This document shows, in pieces, positions 54,411 through 62,949 of a DNA stretch of 64,000 bases; position 1 is the first letter of the stretch; every line of letters begins with the position of its first letter. The notes below the pieces were generated by a model that saw only the letters and a list, made by a program, of their open reading frames with translations, was not told the DNA's origin and ran no database searches. The position numbers and the translations under genes are program-made. Origin of the DNA: Leptospira soteropolitanensis (lineage in GTDB: Bacteria > Spirochaetota > Leptospiria > Leptospirales > Leptospiraceae); NCBI RefSeq assembly GCF_026151655.1, contig NZ_JAMQPN010000003.1:310001-374000 (forward strand), in the 5' to 3' direction.

Positions 54411-54893
54411 TTAGGATTCAACCCCCAAAAATTTGGCGATGGATTTTCTGTCTTTTTCTAAACTATGTTTGTGAATTTCTTCAATAGCTTTTTCCACAAT
54501 CGGAGAAACAAATAGAAGACTAGAAATTACATCCACATCATAAGAACGTTTGGACTCTGCTCCGTCTGCTTCGTATTTACTTTTACCTTTGATCACGAAC
54601 ACATTGTCTTTTCCTGGAGGTGCAATTTTAAATTCGTGAGTGTTGGTAGTAATGTCAAAAGTAGATTCTTCCAAAAGTGAAAGGTCATTAAGAGCTGCCG
54701 AAAGTACGGCAGGCATAGATCCTTCCAAACTTACCTTTCGTTTTTGGCGGATGATATTTCCCTCTTTAGATTCTTCTAACAAAGTCACATTTTTTAAATC
54801 AGGGAACTGATCTAGGTGTTTGTATCTTTCCTCTCTTGCATGAAGAAGTTTTTCAAGAGAAACTGGAAATGTATGAGTTACTTGGTATTTCAC
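54411..54893 (-). CDS. DUF2505 family protein (SRPBCC-like)
   Basis: Protein of 160 residues starting with GTG. It fits the DUF2505 layout: VTHTFPVSLEKLLHAREERYKHLD, a strand-rich middle with IRQKRKVSLEG, and a closing VEKAIEEIHKHSLEKDRKSIAKFL helix. The start overlaps the stop of the ferritin-like gene by one base (TAGTG). Members bind hydrophobic ligands; the ligand is unknown. Confidence 0.75.
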   Translation of the reverse strand: MKYQVTHTFPVSLEKLLHAREERYKHLDQFPDLKNVTLLEESKEGNIIRQKRKVSLEGSMPAVLSAALNDLSLLEESTFDITTNTHEFKIAPPGKDNVFVIKGKSKYEADGAESKRSYDVDVISSLLFVSPIVEKAIEEIHKHSLEKDRKSIAKFLGVES

Positions 54894-55642
54894 TATTTTT
54901 TCTTACCTTTTTTCTTCGCTGGTTTTGACTTTTTAGCCGCTTTTTTCACGGTTTTTTTGACTGCCTTTTTTGCAGAAGGTTTCACCGATTTTTTACTTTT
55001 TGGCCCTACCGCTCTTACCGTTTTTTTAGCAGAAGGTTTTGTTTTTGCTGATTGTGGTTTAGAGACTTTTGGTTTAGATGAGGCTTTTGCGGAACGATTG
55101 ACTTCTTCCATCAAATCTTCATCTTCCCAATAGAACACTTGGTCCGCAGGTGTTGACTGTTCCATAGCCATTGCTTGGGCTTCTAACAATGAATTGTTGG
55201 ATTCATTAAAATTTGCCAATTTTTGAAATAACAAATTGATTTTTGGATCCTGAAATTTGTTACGAATCGTCGCATAAAAGTTGCGAGCGTCTTCCCCTTC
55301 TCTAATGGCAAGTTCTAAAGCTTTTCTCTCGTCTGCCTTAACTTCTTCATTTTTATTTCTATCGAGTCTGTCCATTACCTTCTGAATGGTGGAAGAATGA
55401 AACTTCTCAATTTCAGAAAGTTGTTTTAAGTTGGGAAGTTCTTTCCCTTCTGCACTTTTATAGATTTCTTTGATGAATTTAATATGTTCATCACCGTCTA
55501 ACGCAAGTTGGCTGAATAATTCTCTAATTTGACCTTCCGGCAAACTTTCCGAAAGTTTTAAATAAAAATTGAAACATTGAACCTCATGTTCAATCGCAGC
55601 GGCAACTGCTTCAATAAAGGATGTTTTTTTTAGTGATTTCAT
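54893..55642 (-). CDS. Ferritin-like domain protein with histone-H1-like Lys/Ala/Pro tail
   Basis: Protein of 249 residues. Residues about 8-160 are a four-helix ferritin/rubrerythrin-like bundle (AIEHEVQCFNFY, DGDEHIKFI, AIREGEDARNFYATI). The fourth helix has NFNESNNSLLE where rubrerythrins have ExxHxxLL, so the di-iron site looks incomplete. Residues about 185-249 are a tail of repeated KKxxKKA/P units (SAKKAVKKTVKKAAKKSKPA) resembling histone H1. It may be a DNA-associated protein that couples chromosome binding to iron or oxidative stress. Translationally coupled to DUF2505. Confidence 0.85.
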   Translation of the reverse strand: MKSLKKTSFIEAVAAAIEHEVQCFNFYLKLSESLPEGQIRELFSQLALDGDEHIKFIKEIYKSAEGKELPNLKQLSEIEKFHSSTIQKVMDRLDRNKNEEVKADERKALELAIREGEDARNFYATIRNKFQDPKINLLFQKLANFNESNNSLLEAQAMAMEQSTPADQVFYWEDEDLMEEVNRSAKASSKPKVSKPQSAKTKPSAKKTVRAVGPKSKKSVKPSAKKAVKKTVKKAAKKSKPAKKKGKKK

Positions 55643-55700
55643 AATCCCATTCCCTGGTTTTTAAAAACCATAAGTACGATACTCACCAGTGGTGAGTGAA

Positions 55701-56369
55701 TCAAGTATTTTTCACGGTTTGAATCTCAATCTCTTCTACCTTTGTAGCAGAGTAAATTAGCAATTGTGCGATATAATAAGTTACCATAATTCCCATAGAT
55801 GCTGTGAATCTGTCCATTTCAGGTTTCAAAAACATAGAGTATGCAATGATCGAATCCGATAGAATAAAAACCAAAGCCCCAATTAATCCCAGATAAAAAG
55901 GTTTGGAACTAGAATTTCTAGCAGCGGCGCGCCAACCCATAAGGCAAATAGCCGAAATATAAACTCCCACTGGAACAAGAAGAGATCCTAACTTTGGCAC
56001 CAGTATTAAAAAAAAAGAGCACCCAAAAAGCAAAAATGGGATGGCAAGGATAGGTTTGATTTTTGAATCCAAGGTAAAAGCGTAAGAGTAAATCAATTGT
56101 GCAATCAGAAAGGATCCAAGCCCAAATACAAAATATCCTTGTTTTGGTAAGGCTAAAAAACTATCTCCAAAAAGAGAAAACACAAGTCCTATCGCGATGA
56201 GTTTTCCCCGTTTTTCCAAACTTGGGAAGTAGCGAAAGAGGGCTACTATGAGAATCAGAATGGGAATGATTTTGGAAGGGAGATAGAGAACATCTTCTTT
56301 TGTGATCGTAGCGATCGCAAAAAAATGCACAATAGAATAGAGAACAAACAAAACAATTTCTTTAGCCAT
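55701..56369 (-). CDS. Lysoplasmalogenase (YhhN/TMEM86 family)
   Basis: Protein of 222 residues with eight transmembrane helices. The two family motifs are clear: GLVFSLFGDSFLAL (about 58-71) and GALVFILSDSIIAY (about 160-173), each with the catalytic-type Asp. It hydrolyses lysoplasmalogen to an aldehyde and glycerophospho-base in known members. A second, more divergent paralogue is at 17525-18277. Confidence 0.88.
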   Translation of the reverse strand: MAKEIVLFVLYSIVHFFAIATITKEDVLYLPSKIIPILILIVALFRYFPSLEKRGKLIAIGLVFSLFGDSFLALPKQGYFVFGLGSFLIAQLIYSYAFTLDSKIKPILAIPFLLFGCSFFLILVPKLGSLLVPVGVYISAICLMGWRAAARNSSSKPFYLGLIGALVFILSDSIIAYSMFLKPEMDRFTASMGIMVTYYIAQLLIYSATKVEEIEIQTVKNT

Positions 56370-56434
56370 ATTTCTTACTTTACAGGGATATCATTCTCGA
56401 GATTTCATCAGATGAAAGCCCGAGTGATCAGCCT

Positions 56435-56743
56435 ATGAAACAAACACGACCCTTGTCCATCCTTTTCTTAATTTGTCTCTTGTGGACCCAAACTTTATCC
56501 GCAAGGGAAGTGCCCTCAGGTGGCGAAATGTTGATTGATTTGATAATAGCGCGCCCGATGGGACTTGCTGGAACAGTCCTTGGGACTGCTGCCTTTATTG
56601 TGGCATCTCCTTTTACGTTAATGTCAGGAACTTTTTTACAATCAGGCAGACGTCTTGTTATATATCCGGCAAAATTTACCTTCACACGTGGGTTAGGCGA
56701 CTTCCCAGGTTACATGGAAGATTATCAAATTGTAGAGGAATAA
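56435..56743 (+). CDS. Small exported/membrane protein preceding mutA
   Basis: Protein of 102 residues with a signal peptide (about 6-23, cut near LSAREV). The mature part has a Gly/Ala-rich hydrophobic segment (GLAGTVLGTAAFIVASPF) and a C-terminal GDFPGYMEDYQ. It stands directly before mutA (1-nt gap). Function unknown; its constant closeness to mutA would be worth checking in related genomes. Confidence 0.65.
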   Translation: MKQTRPLSILFLICLLWTQTLSAREVPSGGEMLIDLIIARPMGLAGTVLGTAAFIVASPFTLMSGTFLQSGRRLVIYPAKFTFTRGLGDFPGYMEDYQIVEE

Positions 56744-56744
56744 A

Positions 56745-58553
56745 TTGAACGAATTTTTATTTTCAGACTTCCGTGAAGTTTCCACTGAGGATTGGAAAAA
56801 CCAAATCCTAAAAGATTTAAAAGGTAGTCCTTGGGATAAAGTTACCTGGGAAACAGAAGAAGGATTCAAAATTGAGCCTTTTTATCGCAAAGAAGACCTA
56901 CCAGAAATTCCAAGAGTTTATAAAAGAAATACCGGTTGGAATGTTACTGAAATCGTAAGTTCGGAATCTGAACTTACGAACCTTCCCAAAAAAGGGGCTG
57001 ATGCAGTTGTCCTTGTGGCTACTGCGGAAAACGGGAAATCATCATTAAAGATTAATACCGCAGCTGACTTAGAAAGATTGGCAAGTCTTATTGGGAATCT
57101 ACCACTCGTGGTTTCTGTGGGAGATAAAACTCCAAGTTTCGCTGATTCCTTAAAAAAACTTATATCATCGCATAACACAGTACTCGGTGATTTTGACCCT
57201 TATGGCTCTGCGTTAAAAAATGGAGAGCTTGGAACCGAAGAAAATTCGATAGGTAAAAATTTCTCTGTTCTTTCTGGAACCAAAGGATTTGCCGGTGTTG
57301 GAATTCATAGTTACTATCTTCGGGATGCAGGTGCATCCATCGGCCAAGAACTAGCATATACTCTTTCTTGGGGGGTGGATTATTTAAACCGTCATCTTGA
57401 CGCAGGTGTGTCAATTGAAGATGCAGCCTCAAACCTTTGGTTTTGGATGGGAATTGGTTCTGACTACTTCATGGAAATAGCAAAATTCCGAGCCATGAGG
57501 ATCCTTTGGACAGAAATCCTAAATGCCTACAAACCAGGACTTGGGGAATCACTTCCTGCACTCATAGTCGCAAGAACCTCCAATTTTCAATTCACGGCTT
57601 ATGATCCTTATGTAAATATGTTAAGGGGAACTACAACAGCAATGTCTGCCGTAATGGGCGGAGCTGATTTTGTTTCTGTATTGCCATTTGATTCCGAATA
57701 CTCCGCACAACAAGAGTTAGGCAAAAGAATTGCAAGAAATTCCCAACTATTACTTCGATATGAATCCTTCCTCGACAAAGTAGAAGATCCAGCCGCTGGA
57801 TCTTATTACCTAGAAGTACTCACCAAAAAACTAGCGGAATCCGCTTGGAGCCAGTTCCAGGATATAGAGAAAGAAGGTGGGTTTGAAGAGGGACTTAAAA
57901 AAGGAACCATCCAAAAAGAAATCAACACTCGCGCTGAGAAAAAAAGAAACGCCCTAGCTACTAAAAAAGATATCTTACTAGGTACAAACCAATACCCTCT
58001 TCCATCGGAAAGACACCCAGAGTTAAAAAACTCATTAGAAGAAACGAAGGAACAAATCACTAATAAAAAACAAACGAGTTATTTGCGCCTCATACCGGTT
58101 CGTCTTTCTTATGAATTTGACAAGTGGAGAAATCTCACTGACACCCATGTGGCGTCAGGAAAAAAACTTCCCAAGGTTTTTTTACTGACGATTGGGGATC
58201 TAACCATGCGAAAGGCTCGGGCGGGTTTTAGCTCCAATTTTCTTGGTTGCCTTGGTTATGAAATCATAGACAACTTAGGATTTGCCTCTGTCAAAGAAGG
58301 GGTAACAAAAGCAAAAGAACTGGGATGCGAAATTGTTGTTCTTTGTTCGTCTGACGAAGAATATGCGACCTACCTCCCAGAGTTTGCGGCGGAGATGAAA
58401 TCCCAACTTCCAGGCTCTTGGAAACTCCTTGCGGGTTACCCAAAAGATTTAATCACCCAAGCAGAATCACTCGGAATCGATGACTTCATCCATATGAAAC
58501 GAAACATCGTGGAATTTATGGAAAAAGCCCAAACCAAATGGATCGGGAAATAA
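56745..58553 (+). CDS. mutA: Methylmalonyl-CoA mutase small (beta) subunit
   Basis: Protein of 602 residues starting with TTG, with GAGG about 7 nt upstream. The substrate-barrel half shows [15 protein letters not shown] and [23 protein letters not shown]. The C-terminal cobalamin-like domain has GDLTMRKAR where the B12 motif DxHxxG should be, as expected for the non-catalytic small subunit. It pairs with MutB to interconvert methylmalonyl-CoA and succinyl-CoA. Its stop is 1 nt from the mutB start. Confidence 0.94.
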   Translation: MNEFLFSDFREVSTEDWKNQILKDLKGSPWDKVTWETEEGFKIEPFYRKEDLPEIPRVYKRNTGWNVTEIVSSESELTNLPKKGADAVVLVATAENGKSSLKINTAADLERLASLIGNLPLVVSVGDKTPSFADSLKKLISSHNTVLGDFDPYGSALKNGELGTEENSIGKNFSVLSGTKGFAGVGIHSYYLRDAGASIGQELAYTLSWGVDYLNRHLDAGVSIEDAASNLWFWMGIGSDYFMEIAKFRAMRILWTEILNAYKPGLGESLPALIVARTSNFQFTAYDPYVNMLRGTTTAMSAVMGGADFVSVLPFDSEYSAQQELGKRIARNSQLLLRYESFLDKVEDPAAGSYYLEVLTKKLAESAWSQFQDIEKEGGFEEGLKKGTIQKEINTRAEKKRNALATKKDILLGTNQYPLPSERHPELKNSLEETKEQITNKKQTSYLRLIPVRLSYEFDKWRNLTDTHVASGKKLPKVFLLTIGDLTMRKARAGFSSNFLGCLGYEIIDNLGFASVKEGVTKAKELGCEIVVLCSSDEEYATYLPEFAAEMKSQLPGSWKLLAGYPKDLITQAESLGIDDFIHMKRNIVEFMEKAQTKWIGK

Positions 58554-58554
58554 A

Positions 58555-60693
58555 ATGAATAAACCTAATTTTGCAAATACTCCACTTTCTTTTGGCGGGG
58601 GGAAACCAGATTCCAAATCCATTTCTCTCTGGCAAACGGCGGAAGGAATTTCCATCCAATCTCGTTATGCGAAGACAGATTTGGAAGGAATGGAACATCT
58701 GAACTATGCGGCCGGAATCCCACCCTACTTACGTGGGCCTTATTCCACTATGTACGTGAATAAACCTTGGACCATCCGTCAGTATGCAGGATTCTCCACA
58801 GCCGAAGAATCCAACGCTTTTTATCGAAGAAACTTAGCTGCCGGACAAAAAGGACTTTCCGTTGCCTTTGACCTTGCCACACACCGTGGTTACGACTCAG
58901 ACCACGAACGAGTGGTGGGAGATGTGGGAAAAGCCGGTGTGGCCATCGATTCGGTTTTGGATATGAAGATCCTCTTCGACCAAATCCCTCTCGACCAAAT
59001 GTCAGTTTCCATGACTATGAATGGTGCGGTCATCCCTGTCCTTGCCTTCTACATTGTGGCGGCAGAAGAACAAGGGGTCTCTAAAGACAAACTTTCCGGT
59101 ACCATTCAAAATGATATTTTGAAAGAGTTTATGGTGCGTAACACTTATATTTACCCGCCCAAACACTCCATGAAAATCATTGCTGATATCTTTGGTTATA
59201 CTTCCAAGTACATGCCTAAGTTTAACTCGATTTCCATTTCGGGATACCATATGCAAGAAGCAGGTGCTACGGCCGACTTAGAACTTGCCTACACCCTAGC
59301 AGATGGATGGGAATACATCAAAACAGGAATTGCTTCTGGACTTTCCGTGGATGAGTTTGCTCCTCGCCTATCTTTTTTCTGGGCGATCGGAATGAACCAC
59401 TTTATGGAGATTGCCAAGATGCGTGCGGGAAGGCTTCTTTGGGCAAAGATCGTCAACCAGTTCCAACCCAAATCCACGAAGTCACTGGCTCTTCGAACTC
59501 ACTGCCAAACCTCTGGTTGGTCTCTCACCGAACAAGACCCTTTCAACAACGTAGGAAGGACTTGTATCGAAGCGATGGCCGCAGCCCTAGGTCATACACA
59601 GTCCTTACATACAAACGCACTAGACGAAGCCATTGCGCTTCCGACCGACTTCTCCGCAAGGATTGCAAGAAATACACAAATTTATCTCCAAGAAGAAACC
59701 AACATACACAGGGTCATTGATCCTTGGGGTGGTTCCTTCTATGTAGAAAAACTCACAAACGATCTAGTTCACAAAGCTTGGGCCTTAATCACCGAGGTAC
59801 AAAAGTTAGGTGGAATGGCAGAAGCGATCGAAACTGGAATTCCAAAAATGCGTATCGAAGAAGCTTCTGCAAGAAAACAAGCCCGTATTGATTCTGGAAA
59901 AGACGTGATCGTTGGGGTCAACCGCTTCCGTTTAGAAAAGGAAGCCCCGCTTGATATTTTAGACATTGATAACACTGCAGTAAGACTTGCCCAAATCAAA
60001 CGTTTGGAACAAATGAAAAAAGATAGGGATAGTTCAGCCGTAGAAGCCGCGTTAAACGCAATTACTAAATGTGCAGAAACAGGGAACGGAAATCTCTTGG
60101 AACTGGCTGTCGATGCAGCTCGCAAACGTGCCTCCCTTGGTGAAATTTCTTATGCAATGGAAATAGTATTTGGGAGGTACAAAGCTGTGATTCGTTCCAT
60201 CTCGGGAGTGTATTCCTCTGAAATTTCCGAAGACAAAGGTTACTTAGAAGCTAGATCCCTTGCGGATGAGTTTGCCACATTAGAAGGACGACGGCCACGG
60301 ATCATGGTTGCCAAAATGGGCCAAGATGGACATGATCGTGGTGCCAAGGTGATCTCTACTAGTTTTGCGGATATGGGCTTTGACGTTGATATCGGGCCAC
60401 TTTTCCAAACACCAGCAGAGGTCGCCAAACAAGTGGTAGAAAATGACTGCCATATCCTAGGAGTTTCCTCTCTTGCTGCCGGTCACAAAACCCTTGTCCC
60501 ACAAGTGATTGAAGAACTGAAAAAACTGGGAGCAGAAGATGTACTCGTTGTTGTGGGAGGAGTCATTCCTGCACAGGATTACGACTTCCTCTACAAATCA
60601 GGTGCCACTGCGATTTTTGGACCAGGAACTGTGATCTCAGAAGCTGCCAAACAAATTCTGAACATTCTTCTCGGCGAAAGAAGAGCCGCTTAA
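58555..60693 (+). CDS. mutB: Methylmalonyl-CoA mutase large (alpha) subunit
   Basis: Protein of 712 residues. [22 protein letters not shown] and [24 protein letters not shown] are the catalytic-barrel motifs. The C-terminal B12 domain has the intact [11 protein letters not shown] motif (lower-ligand His), followed by [12 protein letters not shown] and GGVIPAQDY. It is the catalytic subunit that binds adenosylcobalamin. It works with MutA and with MeaB, the next gene. Confidence 0.97.
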   Translation: MNKPNFANTPLSFGGGKPDSKSISLWQTAEGISIQSRYAKTDLEGMEHLNYAAGIPPYLRGPYSTMYVNKPWTIRQYAGFSTAEESNAFYRRNLAAGQKGLSVAFDLATHRGYDSDHERVVGDVGKAGVAIDSVLDMKILFDQIPLDQMSVSMTMNGAVIPVLAFYIVAAEEQGVSKDKLSGTIQNDILKEFMVRNTYIYPPKHSMKIIADIFGYTSKYMPKFNSISISGYHMQEAGATADLELAYTLADGWEYIKTGIASGLSVDEFAPRLSFFWAIGMNHFMEIAKMRAGRLLWAKIVNQFQPKSTKSLALRTHCQTSGWSLTEQDPFNNVGRTCIEAMAAALGHTQSLHTNALDEAIALPTDFSARIARNTQIYLQEETNIHRVIDPWGGSFYVEKLTNDLVHKAWALITEVQKLGGMAEAIETGIPKMRIEEASARKQARIDSGKDVIVGVNRFRLEKEAPLDILDIDNTAVRLAQIKRLEQMKKDRDSSAVEAALNAITKCAETGNGNLLELAVDAARKRASLGEISYAMEIVFGRYKAVIRSISGVYSSEISEDKGYLEARSLADEFATLEGRRPRIMVAKMGQDGHDRGAKVISTSFADMGFDVDIGPLFQTPAEVAKQVVENDCHILGVSSLAAGHKTLVPQVIEELKKLGAEDVLVVVGGVIPAQDYDFLYKSGATAIFGPGTVISEAAKQILNILLGERRAA

Positions 60694-60726
60694 GTTCTAA
60701 ACAAGGGCTTGGGGAACCATTCCACC

Positions 60727-60760
60727 AAACACCGATTTGTCTAAACAACAATCGGTGTTT
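60727..60760 (+). terminator. Hairpin between mutB and meaB (weak terminator or attenuator)
   Basis: AAACACCGATT and AATCGGTGTTT (11-bp arms, 12-nt loop) lie in the 101-nt gap. No long T-run follows on either strand, so full termination is doubtful; partial termination would reduce meaB output relative to the mutase subunits. Confidence 0.5.
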
Positions 60761-60794
60761 ATTCGGACGATTCGCTAATAGAAATTCAAACTAT

Positions 60795-61907
60795 ATGAAA
60801 ACACCAAACGAGGACATTGGCAAAAAGAAAGAGGACGCGGATGTAACAAATCCAAAATCGGCCCTGTCAGTCAACCCAGGTGTCGCCGATGCCCCCGCCA
60901 TTTCTCCCTACATTCGAGACCAAAGAAAAACCCTTAGTCGCAAAGAAATCTCAGCTGAGGAATTAGCAGCCGGCATTCTTTCAGGAAACCGCACTCACCT
61001 CTCCAAAGCCATCACACTTGTGGAAAGCAATTTAGAAGCACATAATGACAAAGCCCAAGCCATCTTGGAACTAGTGATGCCAAAAGTAGGAAACTCCATC
61101 CGCATTGGAATCACTGGGGTTCCCGGTGTTGGCAAGTCTACCTTTATCGAAAGTTTTGGAAGTTACCTTCTCGAACAAAATCATAAACTGGCAGTCCTTG
61201 CCATTGATCCCAGTAGTCAGCGTACTAAAGGTTCTATCCTTGGTGATAAAACTAGGATGGAAATTCTTTCAAAATCAGAAAATGCTTTTATACGTCCATC
61301 ACCTAGCAGTGGTTCGCTTGGAGGGGTTGCTAGAAAAACAAGAGAGTCCATGTATCTCTGTGAGGCAGCCGGGTTTGATACTATCATTATAGAAACTGTT
61401 GGTGTGGGACAATCCGAAACTCAAGTACACTCTATGGTCGATTTCTTTTTACTCCTCATGCTAGCCGGTGCTGGCGATGAACTCCAAGGAATCAAACGTG
61501 GGATTATGGAAATGGCGGACCTCATTGCCATCAATAAAGCCGATGGACAAAATGAACCCTTTGCCAAACGTGCCAGAGTGGAATATGAATCTGCCCTCCA
61601 CCTTTTCCCAGCCCCCGAATCCAAGTGGACTCCCCGCGCCACTACCTGCAGTGGGATCGGAGGAAAAGGAATCGATGAAATCTGGAAGTTGGTTTTAGAT
61701 TATATCTCCACTACAAAAACAAACGGATATTATGCGAAAAATAGAGAAACCCAAACCCGGATGTGGTTTGAAGAAACTCTCAGAGAAGTAGTTTTAGAAC
61801 AGTTTTTTATGCGCCCAGGGAAAAAAGAAGCCATCCTAGAATCGGAAACAAAGCTGATGTCGGGCCAGTCCACACTCTTAAAAGAAATCAAACGATTGAT
61901 GGACTGA
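60795..61907 (+). CDS. meaB: Methylmalonyl-CoA mutase-associated GTPase MeaB
   Basis: Protein of 370 residues. The G-domain has GITGVPGVGKSTFIE (Walker A), IDPSSQRTKGSILGDKTRM, ETVGVGQSE and INKADGQNE. It is a G3E P-loop chaperone that protects MutAB and manages its cobalamin. The N-terminal extension (about 1-60) is longer than usual. It is third in the mutase operon. Confidence 0.96.
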   Translation: MKTPNEDIGKKKEDADVTNPKSALSVNPGVADAPAISPYIRDQRKTLSRKEISAEELAAGILSGNRTHLSKAITLVESNLEAHNDKAQAILELVMPKVGNSIRIGITGVPGVGKSTFIESFGSYLLEQNHKLAVLAIDPSSQRTKGSILGDKTRMEILSKSENAFIRPSPSSGSLGGVARKTRESMYLCEAAGFDTIIIETVGVGQSETQVHSMVDFFLLLMLAGAGDELQGIKRGIMEMADLIAINKADGQNEPFAKRARVEYESALHLFPAPESKWTPRATTCSGIGGKGIDEIWKLVLDYISTTKTNGYYAKNRETQTRMWFEETLREVVLEQFFMRPGKKEAILESETKLMSGQSTLLKEIKRLMD

Positions 61908-62313
61908 TAAAAAAAACCACCGTGGTCTCGGTCACGATGGCATCTGCAAAAGCAAATTAGTGATAAATGGAAATTGTTTGCTAGTACCAATCAAAGAATA
62001 GGAAAGACCGGTATTAATCTTATATTCTAGCGCCACACTGGGAACCTGTCTATGTACCAAATGGTATAAAAAAGGGAAGGTTGAGGGTAGATTGCAACAT
62101 TTTTCCTGAATTAAATCCAATTCATCAAGAATGCCAGAGCTAAAAAGGCGATTAACCATAGAAAAAGCCTTAGCCTGATCCAGAAAATAGGAATCCAATG
62201 TAAAGAACCCAACCAAATTTGTTTGTTATTTAATGAGCCGATGAGAACAGGATATCCGATATTTGGAAGTTTGTCCATTTACCAGATGGTATAAATCGGA
62301 AGGTCATAACAAT
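61908..62313. other. Spacer between meaB and the response regulator gene
   Basis: About 400 nt. The minus strand holds two overlapping short open frames (about 52 and 95 codons), neither convincing on its own. Two copies of a palindromic word, TACCAnnTGGTA, are present at 62055-62066 and 62280-62291. They lie in a longer imperfect direct repeat (about 25 of 31 positions match). A hairpin with an A-run sits right after meaB. Confidence 0.5.
61913..61941 (-). terminator. Terminator in the meaB/response-regulator convergent gap
   Basis: CCACCGTG and CACGATGG pair (7 of 8 plus one G-T type mismatch) around GTCTCGGT. On the minus strand eight T follow the hairpin, so it mainly terminates minus-strand transcripts arriving from the two-component genes; it may also help end meaB. 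Confidence 0.7.
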
Positions 62314-62949
62314 TCAAAAAATTCCAAATTGTCGGGCTTTTTTTAGCATTTGAACCCGAGTGTTCACTTGCAATTTTTTATAGATGGCTTTGATTTGTTG
62401 GCGGACGGTTCCAACCGTTGTCCCAAATAATGAAGCGATCTGGCTTGGATTGTCCCCTTCTACAATCAGTTCCAGAATTTGTCTTTCTCTGGGAGTTAGA
62501 ACTTCTACCCCGCTTAGGTCTGAATGGATTTGTGGTTTACGAAAACTTAACAATACTTTTGCGGCAATGGAAGGGGAAATCACACTCCCACCATCCAGTA
62601 TCGATTGGATCGTCTCAGGCAAAGAATCAAGTTCAGATTTCCAAATATATCCAGAAGCTCCATTCCGAAGGGCAGAAAAAATGGCATCATCTGTTTGTAA
62701 GGAGGAAATCACGAGACTCTTTCTCGACTCTTGTGTATGGTAAGTTTTTAGTACATCAATTCCGCTCATACCAGGAAGTCCAATATCCAAAATGAGCAAG
62801 TCCCAATCCTTAGATTGTCCGTTAGCCCAAAATTCTTCCGCCGAATTCCAGGTAACAAAAGTTAGATTTTTATCTTGTTTCAATACACCGCATAACGATT
62901 GTAAAAAATCTAAATTGTCTTCGATGATGCCAATAGAAATTGATTTCAT
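62314..62949 (-). CDS. NarL/LuxR-type response regulator
   Basis: Protein of 211 residues. The receiver domain (about 4-120) has acidic EDN near the start and phospho-acceptor D55 in LLILDIGLPGMSG. The C-terminal LuxR helix-turn-helix (about 148-208) has LTPRERQILELIVEGDNPSQIASLFG. It overlaps the histidine kinase gene by 4 nt, so the two form one system. Targets are unknown; paired TACCAnnTGGTA sites lie just downstream of its stop. Confidence 0.94.
   Translation of the reverse strand: MKSISIGIIEDNLDFLQSLCGVLKQDKNLTFVTWNSAEEFWANGQSKDWDLLILDIGLPGMSGIDVLKTYHTQESRKSLVISSLQTDDAIFSALRNGASGYIWKSELDSLPETIQSILDGGSVISPSIAAKVLLSFRKPQIHSDLSGVEVLTPRERQILELIVEGDNPSQIASLFGTTVGTVRQQIKAIYKKLQVNTRVQMLKKARQFGIF

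Noticed and set aside
57160..60751. Several short antisense frames inside mutA and mutB
   Set aside because: All are shadows of the conserved mutase subunits.
61932..62216. 95-codon and 52-codon minus-strand frames after the response regulator
   Set aside because: They overlap in different frames, neither has a ribosome binding site or known family; possible frameshifted relic, not supported enough to list as a gene.
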